Assembly: GCA_937958005.1 (NCBI GenBank)
Contig: CALGOB010000126.1
Span: 1-36,119 of the forward strand
Length of the DNA: 36,119 nt
Source of the DNA: an uncultured Cyclobacteriaceae bacterium
GTDB taxonomy: Bacteria; Bacteroidota; Bacteroidia; Cytophagales; Cyclobacteriaceae
Direction of reading: 5' to 3'
Shown here one piece after another: positions 1-9,600 of this stretch (its first letter is position 1; each line of letters starts with the position of its first letter). Below the pieces are notes generated by a model that did no database searches, was not told the origin of the DNA, and worked only from the letters and a program-made list of their open reading frames with translations. A program made the position numbers and the translations under genes.

Positions 1-1613
1 AGGCATTGAACAATTTTCCTTTGATATTTTTATTCACCTTGATGCCAAAGAACCAATGTGCTATAGTGGGTAAAATGATGAGAGAAACGATTAATGCAGC
101 AACCAAGGCAAAGGTTTTAGTGAATGCTAGTGGTCTGAATAATTTCCCCTCAGCTGCTTCCATGGTAAAGACTGGGACAAAACTAACAATAGTGGTAGCT
201 ACAGCCGTTAGAATAGCAGAACTTACCTCTGCCGAAGCATTATAAATCGTTTCTTTTAACTGTTGACTGGCTGGGGCTTCCTTGATATGGTTGATCACAT
301 TTTCTGAAAGTACAATGCCTAAATCTACCATGGTCCCGATGGCTATGGCAATACCTGATAAGGCTACAATGTTTGCATCTACACCAAAATACTTCATGAC
401 AATAAAGACCATTAACACCGCTATAGGTAATAAACTGGAGATCAATACGGATGCCCGAAGATTAAACACCATAACGATGACTACCAAAATAGTGATCAGT
501 ATTTCTAATGAAAGTGCTTCTTCTAATGTCCCAAGCGTTTCATTGATCAATTGTGTTCGATCATAAAATGGGACAATGGTTAATTGACTTTCAACTCCAT
601 TGGCTAATGTTTTCTTAGGTAAACCCTTGGAAATTTCCTCAATCTTATCTTTTACATCATTTATAACCGCTAGTGGATTTGAACCATACCTTGCAATCAC
701 CACACCACCAACTACTTCTGCACCATCTTTATCTAATAAGCCTCTTCTGATAGCCGGTCCTATGGAAACGACACCGATGTCTTTTATTCTGATAGGGACA
801 TTATCATTAACCGCTACTACTGCTTTTTCTATGTCTTCAATAGACTTGACATAACCTAAACCCCTTACTAAATACTCTGCCTGATTGATCTCAATGGTTT
901 TTGCTCCTACATCACGGTTTGATTTTTTAACCGCCATCATGACTTTATGCAATGGTATATCATAAGCTTTCATCGCATCAGGGTTTACATCTATTTGGTA
1001 TTCCTGCACATATCCACCTATAGATGCCACTTCTGAAACTCCCTCTACAGCATTCAAACCATATTTGACATAGAAGTCTTGAACCGTCCTGATTTCATGC
1101 AAATCCCAACCTCCTGTAGGGTTTCCGTCTTTATCTCTTCCTTCTAAAGTGTACCAATACACTTGTCCCAAAGCCGTTGCATCTGGACCTAAAATGGGTT
1201 GTACACCATCAGGAAGCAGGCCACTCGGCAGTGAATTGAGTTTTTCAAGTATTCTGGAACGTGACCAATAGAAGTCTATGTCTTCATTGAAGATGATGTA
1301 AATACTGGACACGCCAAAAATGGATGAGCTTCTAATGGATTTTACGCCCGGAATACCCAGTAAAGAAGTTGTTAAAGGGTAGGTAATTTGATCGTCTATG
1401 TCTTGTGGCGATCTACCCATCCATTTTGTAAATACGATTTGTTGATTTTCTCCAATGTCTGGAATGGCATCAACTGGCACAGGATCAGATGGAAGAAAAT
1501 CTATTTTCCATCCAAAGGGGGCTGTTATTAATCCCCAGCCTATAAATAATAGTATGACTAAGCTTGTTACTAACTTGTTATCAAGAAAGTAACGAATGAT
1601 TTTGTTTAACATA
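1..1613 (-). CDS. CusA-type heavy-metal RND efflux pump, N-terminal part (runs off left edge)
   Basis: Inner-membrane proton-driven RND pump that exports metal ions through an adaptor and an outer-membrane channel. About 537 codons are present; the C-terminal half lies outside the window. Seen: start MLNKIIRYFLDNKLV, a first membrane helix at about residues 15-35, then the HME-RND signature VDAIPDIGENQ. The fourth membrane helix has GIAIAIGTMVD followed by SENVINH near residue 420. Known: the CusA/SilA (Cu/Ag) branch has G-x-A-x-A-x-G-x-M-V-D here, whereas CzcA-type pumps have DFGxxxD. I infer a copper/silver-type substrate. It is the last visible gene of the metal island, about 100 bp downstream of the HYC_CC_PP gene. 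A GGAC-N6-GTCC dyad lies about 40 bp upstream. The Met ligand cluster that would confirm the substrate is outside the window. Confidence 0.93.
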
Positions 1614-1649
1614 TCACATAGATTGAATCTTGATGAAAGATTAATTATT

Positions 1650-1663
1650 GGACGTTATTGTCC
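1650..1663. promoter_or_regulatory. GGAC-N6-GTCC dyad upstream of the CusA-type gene
   Basis: Palindrome GGACGTTATTGTCC, about 40 bp upstream of the start codon of the CusA-type gene. A close relative, GGACATATTTGTCC, lies upstream of the second RND gene at 11060-11073. The shared arms and spacing make a common operator plausible, but two sites are too few to define a motif. The binding protein is unknown; the Fur-family protein and the AraC-HMA protein in the same island are candidates. Confidence 0.35.
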
Positions 1664-1718
1664 TTGGATTTAGCCTAAATATTGTCAGATAGGCAATCCG
1701 TTCTCTACGTGAATGGTA

Positions 1719-2123
1719 TTATATGAGAAAAGATTGAAACAGAATCTGTTTGCTCTGTTTGGGAAGTGGGGGTGAACTATCAACAGGGATAGTATCAGGT
1801 TCTTTAGAGAAATTATTTAGATGAAAATAGGTCTGAACAAACGTGAATAAAAAAAGTTGATTTATCTCCGGTAGAACATCACTTGCATTAACTCCTTCTT
1901 CTATGTCTATAGACAAGAATTTAGTTTCACAACAACCTTTCTTTTGAAACATAGGTGTTTCACATGGTTGTGTCTCCTGTTCCATACCACAACTAAGAGA
2001 TTGATCACCTACTGTGATTTTTGTTTCCATGGCATATCCACCACAATAGTGGGTAGCCATAGTCACTCCCATGCTACTAAATAGAATAAGGATACTAAGC
2101 GATATGGATAAAATCTTCTTCAA
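1719..2123 (-). CDS. HYC_CC_PP family secreted protein
   Basis: Small secreted protein of 134 residues. A signal peptide covers roughly residues 1-23, directly followed by H25-Y26-C27-G-G. A Cys pair lies at 64-65 and a Pro pair at 118-119; these three landmarks give the Bacteroidota family its name. Further Cys residues near 45 and 54 make the mature protein Cys-rich. The biochemical role of the family is not established. Its position between an HMA-containing membrane protein and a CusA-type pump suggests periplasmic or outer-membrane metal handling, which is an inference from context. The gene ends about 105 bp before the downstream pump gene. Confidence 0.8.
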   Translation of the reverse strand: MKKILSISLSILILFSSMGVTMATHYCGGYAMETKITVGDQSLSCGMEQETQPCETPMFQKKGCCETKFLSIDIEEGVNASDVLPEINQLFLFTFVQTYFHLNNFSKEPDTIPVDSSPPLPKQSKQILFQSFLI

Positions 2124-2195
2124 TTATTTACAAATATACGAATTTATCTGTATTGCAGTTTTATACAATTCCGTTTGGTTGTTTCATAATTTTGG

Positions 2196-2942
2196 TCATA
2201 AAACAAAAAGCATCAGTACTGCCATGCCTACCATGGTTAAATCTTCTACAATAGTCACAGTACTCATAGGTAAATTAAATACATCTCCTAAACAGGCACA
2301 TTTAATTTTCTTTTTGTTCAAATTACTCTGTATAACACCTATGCTACTTACTCCTAATATAATGGCGGTAGCAATGTTGGTCTCTATCGGAAAGATATTA
2401 ATGAGATAAAAGACACCCAATATGAGTTCTACAAATGGATAGATCAATCCCCAAGACTTCCACTTTGCAGCAATGATGTCATACATTTGGTAGGAATTGC
2501 TAAACCCTTTGATATTTAATAATTTGAAAAAAGCGAAAACTAAGAAGAATCCAGCCATGAAGTGTCTCATCCATAGCATCCAAGAGATTTCTGTGAATGG
2601 ATACTGTACCAAAGCACTAACCCCAGCGATGAAACTGACAATCAATATGAGAGGCTGATAAGTGCTAATGGACTTTTCTGGTAATTCAGCAATTGGTTTG
2701 ATCTCAGGAAATGGAATGACTTCTTTTTTAATCTCTTCTTCAGAAATTACATAATCACCGATTTCTGCTAATAAGCTATTTGTTTCCTTTAAGTCTAATG
2801 CTGAATTTAATTGGATTTTGGCTTGAGGGTAGTTCAATTGAACTTCTACATCTTTTACTGCTTCAATTTTCTTTAGTTCATCAGACACTTTAGCTATACA
2901 GCTACCGCATGACATTCCTGCTATTCCGTACTCTTTTACCAT
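2196..2942 (-). CDS. HMA-domain MauE/DoxX-like membrane protein
   Basis: A 248-residue protein with two parts. Residues 1-70 form a heavy-metal-associated domain with the GMSCGSC metal site (C12, C15). After an acidic linker come about four membrane helices from residue 95 onward. The segment KCACLGDVFNLPMSTVTIVED near the C-terminus is typical of MauE/DoxX-like redox-associated membrane proteins in Bacteroidota. Known: HMA domains bind Cu(I), Zn(II) or similar soft metals through the two Cys. Inference: the protein captures metal at the inner membrane, perhaps with a thiol-redox function through the CAC pair. It sits between the AraC-HMA regulator and the HYC_CC_PP gene on the same strand. 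Confidence 0.82.
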   Translation of the reverse strand: MVKEYGIAGMSCGSCIAKVSDELKKIEAVKDVEVQLNYPQAKIQLNSALDLKETNSLLAEIGDYVISEEEIKKEVIPFPEIKPIAELPEKSISTYQPLILIVSFIAGVSALVQYPFTEISWMLWMRHFMAGFFLVFAFFKLLNIKGFSNSYQMYDIIAAKWKSWGLIYPFVELILGVFYLINIFPIETNIATAIILGVSSIGVIQSNLNKKKIKCACLGDVFNLPMSTVTIVEDLTMVGMAVLMLFVL

Positions 2943-3011
2943 GTTACAAATATCAGCAGTTTATTGTACGATAGTGTTATACGATTTTGGGGAAGATTTA
3001 CAAAGTTATGG

Positions 3012-3575
3012 TTACAAAGAATCGAGCGTATTCCTATTTCGATTTTCTAGTTTTTTGAACATTGTTGGAGCCATGCCAGTTTCTTTTTTGAACTGGGAAG
3101 AAAGGTGTGCTACACTACTATAGTTGAGTTGAATAGCAATTTCTGATAAGTTCAGTTCGTCGTAGATAATCAATTCTTTTACCTTTTCAATTTTTTGTTT
3201 CAGAATATATTTTTCTATCGTAATGCCCTCTACAGTTGAGAATAGTTTACTTAGTGACGTGTAATCATGATTGAGTTTTTCTGATAGCAACGTTGAAAAA
3301 TTAACATTTAGGTTCTCAGCATTGTAATGAATCTGATCAATGATAGTTGTTTTTATCTGGGCAATGAGTTTGGAAGTTTTATCTTCTAACAACTCAAACC
3401 CTCTTTCTTTTAACTGTTCAGCTAGGTTCTGCTTTTCTTCATTATTTATAGACTTACTGATTACTGCTTCTCCTAACTCGACATGAGTAGTTTCAATATC
3501 CAAATTGGCAAAGATGTCTTTCACTGTATCTATACAGCGAGGGCATACCATATTTTTAATGTAGAGGGTATTCAT
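3012..3575 (-). CDS. AraC-family regulator with N-terminal HMA-like Cys pair
   Basis: A 187-residue protein. The N-terminus reads like a short HMA domain, with NMVCPRC giving C11 and C14. The C-terminal 100 residues are an AraC/XylS DNA-binding domain: the first helix-turn-helix is around NLSEIAIQLNYSSVAHLSSQF and the second follows with FKKETGMAPT. Known: AraC domains bind DNA through two HTH motifs. Inference: the Cys pair senses Cu or a similar soft metal and controls the neighbouring efflux genes. There is no ordinary cupin arabinose-binding domain. It lies between the second CDF gene and the HMA/MauE gene on the same strand. Confidence 0.85.
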   Translation of the reverse strand: MNTLYIKNMVCPRCIDTVKDIFANLDIETTHVELGEAVISKSINNEEKQNLAEQLKERGFELLEDKTSKLIAQIKTTIIDQIHYNAENLNVNFSTLLSEKLNHDYTSLSKLFSTVEGITIEKYILKQKIEKVKELIIYDELNLSEIAIQLNYSSVAHLSSQFKKETGMAPTMFKKLENRNRNTLDSL

Positions 3576-3640
3576 TCAGCAAAGATAGGTAGTTAAAATT
3601 TCCACATTTAAACTTGTTTTTAATTCATTCATTACGTTTA

Positions 3641-4441
3641 TCATTTTGAAAGTTTTAATATCCTAAATGCTCCTCTGATAACTATCAAAAAAATCAATGA
3701 GCCAATCACCAAGTCAGGATATTTGCTATTTGTGAAATACACTAATCCACCTGCGACTATCACTCCTAAATTGATGACAATATCATTAGAAGTGAATATA
3801 GCAGAGGCTTTCATGTGAGCCTCTTCGCTCTTGACCTTCTGAATAAGATAAAGTGAAATGGAGTTGGCGATTAGGGCTAGAATCGAAATCACTATCATAT
3901 TCTGAAATACGGGGATTGATTCCATTCCTATGAACCTTCGTATTACCTCAACTAACCCAATCAATGCGAGAAGCATTTGAAAGTAACCACTCACCTTTGC
4001 AATTCTTTTCTTCTTAATCACTGTTGAACCAACTGCTATTAAGCTCATTCCATAAACTATCGAATCAGCCAACATATCCAATGAATCAGCGACCAAGCCC
4101 ATAGATACGGATATCCAGCCATAGAGCATTTCTATGATGAAGAAGGAAAAATTGATACCAAGTACCCACCACAACATTTTCCTTTCTAATTCATCATTGT
4201 CGGATGTTAACGGGGCATTATATTCTTCAGTTGAGAGTAAGTTAGCATCGAAATTCAGTGCATGGATGTGATTTTCAAATGACGACACATCTCCTGAATG
4301 TATTACCGATAACTTCCTATTTGGTATATCAAAGTTCAGTTGCAAAATAGATTCCACTCCTTCTAATTTCATCCGAATCATTTGTTCTTCTGAAGGACAA
4401 TCCATTTTAGCCACTTTAAATGTTGAAATCCGATTACTCAT
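3641..4441 (-). CDS. Cation diffusion facilitator-like transporter with degenerate HMA N-terminus
   Basis: A 266-residue membrane protein. The first 75 residues have an HMA-like fold pattern with a single Cys (KMDCPSEEQM, C15) rather than CxxC. About six membrane helices follow. The DSLDMLADSIVYG segment near residue 120 matches the CDF helix-II metal site (DxxxD), and SNDIVINLGVI supplies the second site. Known: CDF proteins exchange divalent metal for protons across the inner membrane. It has no long C-terminal cytoplasmic domain, unlike the neighbouring CDF gene at 4446. The stop of that gene is 4 bp upstream of this start, so the two are probably translated together. Confidence 0.82.
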   Translation of the reverse strand: MSNRISTFKVAKMDCPSEEQMIRMKLEGVESILQLNFDIPNRKLSVIHSGDVSSFENHIHALNFDANLLSTEEYNAPLTSDNDELERKMLWWVLGINFSFFIIEMLYGWISVSMGLVADSLDMLADSIVYGMSLIAVGSTVIKKKRIAKVSGYFQMLLALIGLVEVIRRFIGMESIPVFQNMIVISILALIANSISLYLIQKVKSEEAHMKASAIFTSNDIVINLGVIVAGGLVYFTNSKYPDLVIGSLIFLIVIRGAFRILKLSK

Positions 4442-4445
4442 CGTT

Positions 4446-5339
4446 TTAGCAGTCTTCTAATTCACACTCTTCAGACTCAAGTTCAAAGGATAAAGTCGTA
4501 TGCTTGATATTGAATTTTCCTACGGTATCAAAGATTTGACTTTTAATCTGAGATAATTCTTCAAGGTTGTAGTTCTTATCAAGTACCACATGAGCCGTTA
4601 GAATGTGATAAGTGCCATCTAATGACCATAAGTGGCAATCATGCGTACTTATCACCTTATTGACAGATGTAATTTCATTTTCAACCTCATCAATTTCGAT
4701 ATCTGAAGGTGTGCCTTGCAGGATAATCCTCATACTTTCTTTGATGTTCTTATAGACATTAAAAAGAACAAAAGCAGTGATTAGGATTGATAGAATGGGG
4801 TCTATGATTGGAGCATCAAAGAACATCATTATCAAACTCCCAATGAGCACAGCAACCCATCCTAACACATCTTCCAATAAGTGCAGAGAGACAACTTTCT
4901 CATTTAATGAATGACCTTTACGAAGTTTGAAAACCGCAGCACCGTTAACTATGACACCCAAAATGGCGAGGTACATCATTCCTTTTGCATTAGGTTCTTC
5001 AGGATTCCAGAGTTGTGGAATTGCATGAATTAATACAAAAAAAGATCCCATTATAAGTACAATGGAATTAATGATAGCACCTAGCAAAGAAAATCTCTTG
5101 TACCCAAATGAAAATTTCGATGTTCTTCCTTTCTTTGATAATCGTTGAAAATACCACGATAGACCAAGGCTTAAACTATCTCCAAGGTCATGTAAAGCAT
5201 CTGAAAGTATAGCAATACTACTGGTGTATAGACCTCCAATAATTTCAATGATTGTAAATATTAAATTTAAAAAGAAGGTGACTTTGATATTGCCTTCTGA
5301 ATGATCGTGACTATGTGAATGATTGTGATGATGTCCCAT
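4446..5339 (-). CDS. Cation diffusion facilitator (CzcD-like zinc/cobalt/cadmium exporter)
   Basis: A 297-residue inner-membrane antiporter. The N-terminus is His-rich (MGHHHNHSHSHDHSE), as in CzcD/ZitB. About six membrane helices follow. Helix II carries LSDALHDLGDSLSLG with the HxxxD metal site, and helix V carries LHLLEDVLGW. The C-terminal cytoplasmic domain includes HDCHLWSLDG and an acidic Cys-ending tail. Known: this family exports Zn, Co, Cd or Ni from the cytoplasm. The gene lies 9 bp after the RND adaptor gene and 4 bp before a second CDF gene, so it belongs to the same operon and would supply periplasmic substrate to the RND complex. Confidence 0.92.
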   Translation of the reverse strand: MGHHHNHSHSHDHSEGNIKVTFFLNLIFTIIEIIGGLYTSSIAILSDALHDLGDSLSLGLSWYFQRLSKKGRTSKFSFGYKRFSLLGAIINSIVLIMGSFFVLIHAIPQLWNPEEPNAKGMMYLAILGVIVNGAAVFKLRKGHSLNEKVVSLHLLEDVLGWVAVLIGSLIMMFFDAPIIDPILSILITAFVLFNVYKNIKESMRIILQGTPSDIEIDEVENEITSVNKVISTHDCHLWSLDGTYHILTAHVVLDKNYNLEELSQIKSQIFDTVGKFNIKHTTLSFELESEECELEDC

Positions 5340-5348
5340 ATTGGAAAA

Positions 5349-6605
5349 TTAATGTACATGTTCTGTTTCTCCTTTACCTATCTCTGCTTGCAGGTAATAT
5401 GCAGATGTCAAAGCTATTTCAGCATCCTGCGAAAATTCCGTTGGATTTAAAACTTCCACCCAATCTCCTTCTTCAAAACCAGTCTTGACTTCAATTTTCT
5501 TGAAATGAATTTCATTTTTGTGATCATTCTCTTCTAAATGATTGTGATCATGATGATGTTCTCCATCAAAATGCTCTCCATGTTTATGTTTAACTCCTTC
5601 GTCTTCATGATGGATAAATACATACTTTTTATCTTCTTCTTTAACAATTGCTGTCCTTGGTAAAACGGTTCTTTTTAATGAATCTGTTTTAATTCTACCT
5701 GAAATGTACATACCAGAAATCAGCTGCTCTTCCAGTTGCTGGAAATTAGCTTGAACACGAACACTTCTAGGGTTTTCATCGAAGACAGGGCTTATTGCAT
5801 AAATGGTTGCCATAAAAGACTTAGTACCGAATGAAGGTGAGGTCACTTTTATCTCCTGACCTTTTTTTACTTTCAGAATGTCATTTTCAAACAATTTAAA
5901 AGCACAATGTACTTTCTGATTATCTACTATTTGAAAAAGTCTTTTGTCAGTTGATACGTATTCTCCAATGTTTGTTCCTACATGACTTACCGTTCCATTC
6001 AATGGGCTTACGATAGTAATTGATTGCTTTATTTTCCCTTCAGCAATTTGTTCTGCATTCAACCCTAATATTTGAAGCTTAATCTTCAAGGCATTTAGAA
6101 TTGCTTTTGCACCATTGTATTCAGATTTGATTTTCTGAAACTCCTTTCCTATGCTCACTTCTTCATTGTAGAGTTTTTCTTGCCTCTTATACTCGCTTTC
6201 CAAATATTGCAGTTCAGCACTTTTACTGATAAGTTCTTCTTGTAGTTTAATGATATCAGGATGTTGTAAAACTGCTAATGTTTGTCCTTTCTTAACCTTA
6301 TCACCTTCAATTACATAGATTTTGGTAATTACACCTCCCATAAAAACGTGAACGTCAGCAAGGTTCTGTGGAGCGAGTTCTAATTCACCATTAGTCTCAA
6401 TCTCTTCTGAAAGTTTAATTTCTGAGAATTGACCAATTTTAATTTTTAAGTCTTCAGCTTGCTCTAAGCTAATGGCAACTTCATTTTCATTATGATGTTC
6501 TGATTCACTATGTGAATGCTCATGTTCATGTCCTTCATGGTTAGATTTGTTTTCACATGAAAATAGAATGAGAGTTGTGAACAGTATATATACAATTTTT
6601 TTCAT
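5349..6605 (-). CDS. RND periplasmic adaptor lipoprotein (CzcB/CusB-like)
   Basis: A 418-residue membrane-fusion protein that bridges the inner-membrane pump and the outer-membrane channel. The signal ends in a lipobox, LILFSCEN, with C17 as the lipidation site. A His/Glu-rich stretch follows at about residues 23-40, then a lipoyl-like half near VHVFMGGVITKIYV, a coiled-coil hairpin around residues 125-180, and a beta-barrel region. A second His/Asp-rich stretch lies at about 335-360, within the membrane-proximal part. The His-rich segments suggest periplasmic metal capture (inference). The gene lies 12 bp downstream of the RND-TolC fusion gene and 9 bp upstream of the CDF gene. Confidence 0.93.
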   Translation of the reverse strand: MKKIVYILFTTLILFSCENKSNHEGHEHEHSHSESEHHNENEVAISLEQAEDLKIKIGQFSEIKLSEEIETNGELELAPQNLADVHVFMGGVITKIYVIEGDKVKKGQTLAVLQHPDIIKLQEELISKSAELQYLESEYKRQEKLYNEEVSIGKEFQKIKSEYNGAKAILNALKIKLQILGLNAEQIAEGKIKQSITIVSPLNGTVSHVGTNIGEYVSTDKRLFQIVDNQKVHCAFKLFENDILKVKKGQEIKVTSPSFGTKSFMATIYAISPVFDENPRSVRVQANFQQLEEQLISGMYISGRIKTDSLKRTVLPRTAIVKEEDKKYVFIHHEDEGVKHKHGEHFDGEHHHDHNHLEENDHKNEIHFKKIEVKTGFEEGDWVEVLNPTEFSQDAEIALTSAYYLQAEIGKGETEHVH

Positions 6606-6617
6606 GTTTTTATATTT

Positions 6618-9600
6618 TTAATTTCCTGTTAGAAATTCGATGTAAATAATGGTTTGATTGAATTGATTTAATCTATTCAAGTATTGGGCTTTGATGTTGA
6701 AAGCTTGTTCTATGTTACGGAGATATACTAGGTAATTTATTGTTCCACCAACAAAGCTTTTTTGGGTGTTTTCTATTAACAACTTAGCTTGATTCAAGCC
6801 TACTTCATCATAATAGGCAAGACTTTCGCTTAACTTATAATACTCCTGCAAGGCTTGTGATAACTGATATTGGAGCATGTCATTGAAGTAGTCTGCCTGT
6901 ATGGTCGCACTTTCAATTTCCAGTTCAGAAGCTTTGATTCTTGCAATATCAGGTTTTGCCCATAACGGTATGGATATTCCTGCTGTAACCCCTGTAAAAC
7001 GGGTACTACCATCTACCGTTTGATCTACACCATTAATAGTCTGAATGCCGTTTAATGATTGGTTGAAATATCCTATGTCAAACTCAGGTAGTAGACTTGC
7101 TTTGTTTACTTTCTTTTCATGCTCAAATATGGCTATCTGCTGGTGCATGTATTTGAGTGAAGGGTTATGGTCTAAAGAAGAACTATCCACATTTATAGAA
7201 ATCCTTTTCAAACTTTCTGGAAAGATATTTATCTCAGTGCCTAGGTAAAGAGATAATCTATCTAACTGAATCTGGATATCTACCTCAACTTCATTTAACT
7301 GAACAGTTAATTCTGTCACTTTTGCTTCTGCTGTAGTCTTCTCTAACAGTGTAGAAGCCTCTGCTTCATAACGAATTGTCGTTGTCTGTTTAAACTTCTG
7401 ATAAATACTGTCCTGAAATAATAGCGACCTCTTCTTTGATTGAAGAAATTGAATTTGATACCATGTTTCTTTCACCCGTTTCTTGAGTTCGTTAGCATTG
7501 CTTTCCCATTTCAACTCTACACTTTTAACTTCTTCCTCTGCCAATTTTTTCTGACTAGAATAATAGGTAGGAAATTTAAAATTTTGGCTAACACTGAATG
7601 CGAAATCATTTTCAAAACTATTGTATTGTCCGTATTGAATACTGATATCAGTTTTTCCAATGTCAAAGGAAGTCTTTTGCAATGCTTTCTGTCTGGAAAC
7701 ATCTGTTTGAGCAGATTGCATCTGTTTATTATTTTTCATTGCAAAGGCTACAGCATCTTCGACTGTTCTTATGCTGTCAGTTTGAGCGTACCCATTTGTT
7801 GAATTGAACAGTGAAAATGATGTTATCAAAAGACCAATCATCAATGCTTTAGGTACAACTCTGATATTGCTCAATTTACGCTCTTTTCTATTTTCTAAGA
7901 TGTGGTACAATACTGGTAGTACGATCAATGTGAGGAAAGATGAGGTAAGTAAACCACCAATGACCACAGTGGCTAGCGGTCTTTGTACCTCTGATCCTGA
8001 AGAGGTAGAGATAGCCATTGGTAAAAAACCCAGTATATCGGTACTGGCAGTAAGGAAAATAGGTCTTATCCTTTCCTTAGTCCCCATTATTATTCGGTCT
8101 TTCAAGCTTAAATTATGCTCACCTTTCAGGTCATTAAAACTAGAGATAAGCACCAATCCATTAAGTACTGCTACACCAAATAAAACAATGAAACCTATTC
8201 CAGCTGAGATACTAAAAGGCATATCCCTCAACCACAAAGCAAAGACACCTCCGATAGCAGAAAGAGGAATGGAAGCATAAATCATCACAGATTGAGAAAA
8301 TGATTTTAAGGCAAAGAATAACAGAACAAAAATCAATGCTAATGCTACAGGAACAACAATTGTAAGTCGTTCTTTTGCCTTCTGAAGGTTTTCAAAAGCT
8401 CCTCCATATCGAATATAATATCCTGATGGTAGGTCTAGTTTTTCATCTAAAACGCCTTGAATCTCCTCTATTAAGGATTCAATGTCTCTACCTCTCACAT
8501 TTATCCCAACATAAATTCTTCTATTCGTACCCTCTCTTGATATCTGCATAGGTCCCGATTTATAATTAATTGTGGCAACTTCACTGAAAGGTATTTGACC
8601 ACCATAAGGAAGCGAGACAAATAGATTCTTTATGTCCTTGATACTTTTTCGGTACTCCGGATGAAGTCTGACCATAATATCAAACCTTCTCTCATTCTCG
8701 AAAACGACACCTGCACTTTCGCCACTGAAGGCAGTACTAATAGTCTTGTTTAAATCTTCAATATTCAATCCATACTGTGCTATTTTGTCCCGATTGTAGT
8801 GAATGATCATCTGAGGTAATCCTTTTATTGCTTCTGCTCTCATATCGCCAATACCATCTATTTTTGCAATAAGTCTCTGAATATCATCTGCTTTATGAGA
8901 TAAAATATCGAGGTTATCGCCATAAATTTTAATGGCTACATCTTCTCTCACTCCTGTTAATAATTCATTGAAACGCATTTCAATGGGTTGTGTAAATTCA
9001 TAATTGACTCCCACAAAAACGGATAAATCCTTTTTCATAGATTCTATTAACTCTTGTTTAGAGATGTCGGATTTCCATTCATTTTCAGGTTTTAGAATCA
9101 CGTATATATCTGCTATATCCATAGGCATAGGGTCCGTAGGAATTTCGGCAACACCTATTCGGCTAACCACATGTTTTACCTGTGGGTAATTCTTTAGTAA
9201 TAACTTCTCTGCTTTTGTAGATGTGGCAGTCATTTCTTCTAATGAACTCCCTGGCTTTAAAAGGGCATGAAAAGCTATATCACCTTCATCTAGCTGAGGA
9301 ATAAACTCACCACCCATTCTTAAAAAAAGAACTCCAGAAATGACTAAGAACGCCACCGAAATAGACAGAATGAATACTCGCTTTTCTAATACCCAAATTA
9401 GTATAGGTTCATACCACTTGGTCAGCTTATTGATAAACTTGTCACCTATCCCTTCTTTAGTGCTTACCTTTTTATTCATAAATAAAGCTGAAGCCATAGG
9501 AACATAAGTTAAACAGAGAATCATTGCACCTATTACCGCAAAGCTGAATGTGAGAGCCATTGGAGTAAACATCTTGCCTTCTACTCCTGTGAGGGCGAGT

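Noticed and set aside
6-854. Plus-strand ORFs at the left edge
   Set aside because: They lie opposite the CusA-type coding sequence, whose motifs are clear on the minus strand.
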